From contig JBARRS010000091.1 of the NCBI GenBank assembly GCA_049644345.1, forward strand, positions 1 through 8,138: DNA of 8,138 bases. The letters run 5' to 3'. Under the pieces are notes generated by a model. It saw only the letters and a program-made list of their open reading frames with translations. It made no database searches and had not been told where the DNA came from. Position 1 is the first letter of the stretch. Every line of letters begins with the position of its first letter. A program made the position numbers and the translations under genes. This document shows positions 7,315 to 8,138 of the stretch, one piece after another. The DNA is from JBARRS01 sp049644345. Lineage in GTDB: Bacteria; Actinomycetota; Thermoleophilia; Gaiellales; Gaiellaceae.

Positions 7315-7980
7315 GTGCGCAGCTATGTCCACGAAGCCCGCCGCCGCGTCGGGCCGAAGCGGCAGCGGATCGGGCCGATCATCGAGCGGCTGAAGCGGGC
7401 GCATCCGGACGCCACGATCGCGCTCCGCTTCCAGGACGAGCTCCAGCTGCTCGTCTCGGTGATGCTCTCGGCGCAGACGACGGACGTGAACGTGAACCGC
7501 GTCACGGAGCGGCTCTTCCGCAAGTACCGACGACCGGAGGACTACCTCGCGGTGCCCCCGGCTGAGCTCGAGCGCGACATCTATGCGACCGGCTTCTTCC
7601 GCCAGAAGACGAAAGCGCTGCGCGGGACGATGAAGATGATCGTCGAGGAGTTCGACGGGCGGGTGCCGCGCCGTCTGGACGATCTGCTGCGCCTGCCCGG
7701 CGTCGCCCGAAAGACGGCAAACGTCGTCGCCGCCGAGCTGGGCGAACCGCAGGGAATCGTCGTGGACACGCACGTGCGCCGCCTCTCCCAGCGGCTGGGC
7801 CTGACCCGCCACGACGACCCGGTGAAGATCGAGCGCGACCTGGTGAGGCTTGTCCCTCGAGAGGAGTGGGGGGTGTTCCCGCACCTGCTGATCTGGCACG
7901 GCCGCCGCGTCTGCCTGGCACGCGCGCCGCGCTGCGACGAATGTGTGCTCAACGACCTCTGTCCCGCAAGCCGCGTCTGA
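7315..7980 (+). CDS. nth: Endonuclease III (DNA glycosylase / AP lyase)
   Basis: 221 residues, slightly longer than the 211 of E. coli Nth. It excises oxidised pyrimidines from DNA and cleaves the abasic site by beta-elimination, starting base-excision repair. Visible hallmarks: VMLSAQTTDVNVN (49-61), helix-hairpin-helix LPGVARKTAN (127-136) with catalytic K133 (K120 in E. coli), catalytic D151 in VVDTHV, and the 4Fe-4S ligands C200, C207, C210, C216 with the classic CX6CX2CX5C spacing. The hairpin has GVA where E. coli has GVG. The GTG start lies 4 bases after the helicase stop, with no Shine-Dalgarno, so reinitiation after the upstream gene is likely; no other in-frame start precedes the conserved core before Met50. 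Third gene of the operon. I see no hairpin terminator after it. Confidence 0.96.
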   Translation: MRSYVHEARRRVGPKRQRIGPIIERLKRAHPDATIALRFQDELQLLVSVMLSAQTTDVNVNRVTERLFRKYRRPEDYLAVPPAELERDIYATGFFRQKTKALRGTMKMIVEEFDGRVPRRLDDLLRLPGVARKTANVVAAELGEPQGIVVDTHVRRLSQRLGLTRHDDPVKIERDLVRLVPREEWGVFPHLLIWHGRRVCLARAPRCDECVLNDLCPASRV

Positions 7981-8010
7981 CCAGGCACACCTCGGTCACA
8001 TCTCACCGTC

Positions 8011-8016
8011 TAGGCT
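8011..8016 (+). promoter_or_regulatory. -10 element of a putative leaderless promoter for the right-edge gene
   Basis: TAGGCT ends 8 bases before the TTG at 8025, with no Shine-Dalgarno in the gap. The upstream flank ACCGTCTAGG resembles ACCGTCTACC found at 1041-1050, just before the operon promoter. Its position between nth and a new start supports a separate transcript. No clear -35 is seen. Confidence 0.45.
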
Positions 8017-8024
8017 CGAAAGCG

Positions 8025-8138
8025 TTGCGCTCGGTCGACCTCGCCGTCTACGCGGACGCCCTCGCGGGCGAGGCCGCGGCTTTCGCGGCGCGCGCGGAGC
8101 GCGCCCGCTCGCGCCTGCGCCAAGCCGCGATCGAGCGG
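8025..8138 (+). CDS. Start of an unidentified alpha-helical protein (cut by window edge)
   Basis: An open frame of exactly 38 codons from TTG to the window end, beginning LRSVDLAVYADALAGEAA. It is rich in Ala, Arg, Glu and Leu without Pro after the start, so it should form a long charged helix, possibly coiled coil. It shows no signal peptide or membrane segment. The TTG is chosen because it lies 8 bases after TAGGCT and no ATG, GTG or TTG lies in frame between the nth stop and this codon. It lies 44 bases beyond nth on the same strand. No function can be assigned from this fragment, and it could prove to be a different start of a longer gene. Confidence 0.55.
   Translation, partial: MRSVDLAVYADALAGEAAAFAARAERARSRLRQAAIER

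Noticed and set aside
7981..8010. Terminator after nth
   Set aside because: No stable inverted repeat followed by T residues could be found in this short gap.

Overview
The window is high-GC bacterial DNA, with G/C dominating third codon positions and dense GAGCTC/CTCGAG words. Gene starts without a Shine-Dalgarno, AddAB/AdnAB-type recombination proteins and the general look of the proteins suggest an actinobacterium, perhaps class Thermoleophilia. That placement is an impression from sequence style, not a search result.

Layout, left to right. On the minus strand lies the N-terminal 206 codons of an isocitrate-dehydrogenase-family enzyme, cut by the left edge of the window. A divergent intergenic region of about 160 bases follows. 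On the plus strand comes a 65-residue two-CxxC zinc-ribbon-like protein with a basic RGR tail; it starts at a TTG behind a strong Shine-Dalgarno and ends at a hairpin terminator. Next is a tightly packed three-gene operon: an AddB-like nuclease/inactive-helicase subunit, an AddA/AdnB-like UvrD helicase-nuclease overlapping it by ATGA, and endonuclease III (nth) beginning 4 bases after the helicase stop. At the right edge a further plus-strand gene starts at a TTG and is cut off after 38 codons.

Function. The first two operon genes are expected to form one heterodimeric ATP-driven motor-nuclease that resects double-strand breaks to start homologous recombination. The AddA-like subunit carries a complete set of UvrD motor motifs, while the AddB-like subunit keeps only a degenerate Walker A. 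Both subunits carry an intact-looking PD-(D/E)XK nuclease, and both have a four-cysteine iron-sulfur signature. Endonuclease III, a base-excision glycosylase/AP lyase, is also an iron-sulfur enzyme, so all three operon products appear to be Fe-S DNA-repair proteins.

Regulation. Three gene starts (minus strand 620, plus strand 1072 and 8025) share a TAG[A/G][A/C]T hexamer ending 6 to 8 bases before the start codon, the geometry of leaderless transcription. Five of the six starts chosen here are non-ATG. I see no mobile element, CRISPR array, tRNA or rRNA. I found no clearly new multi-gene system; the most unusual items are the doubly Fe-S motor-nuclease pair, the shared leaderless signals and the small zinc-ribbon protein.
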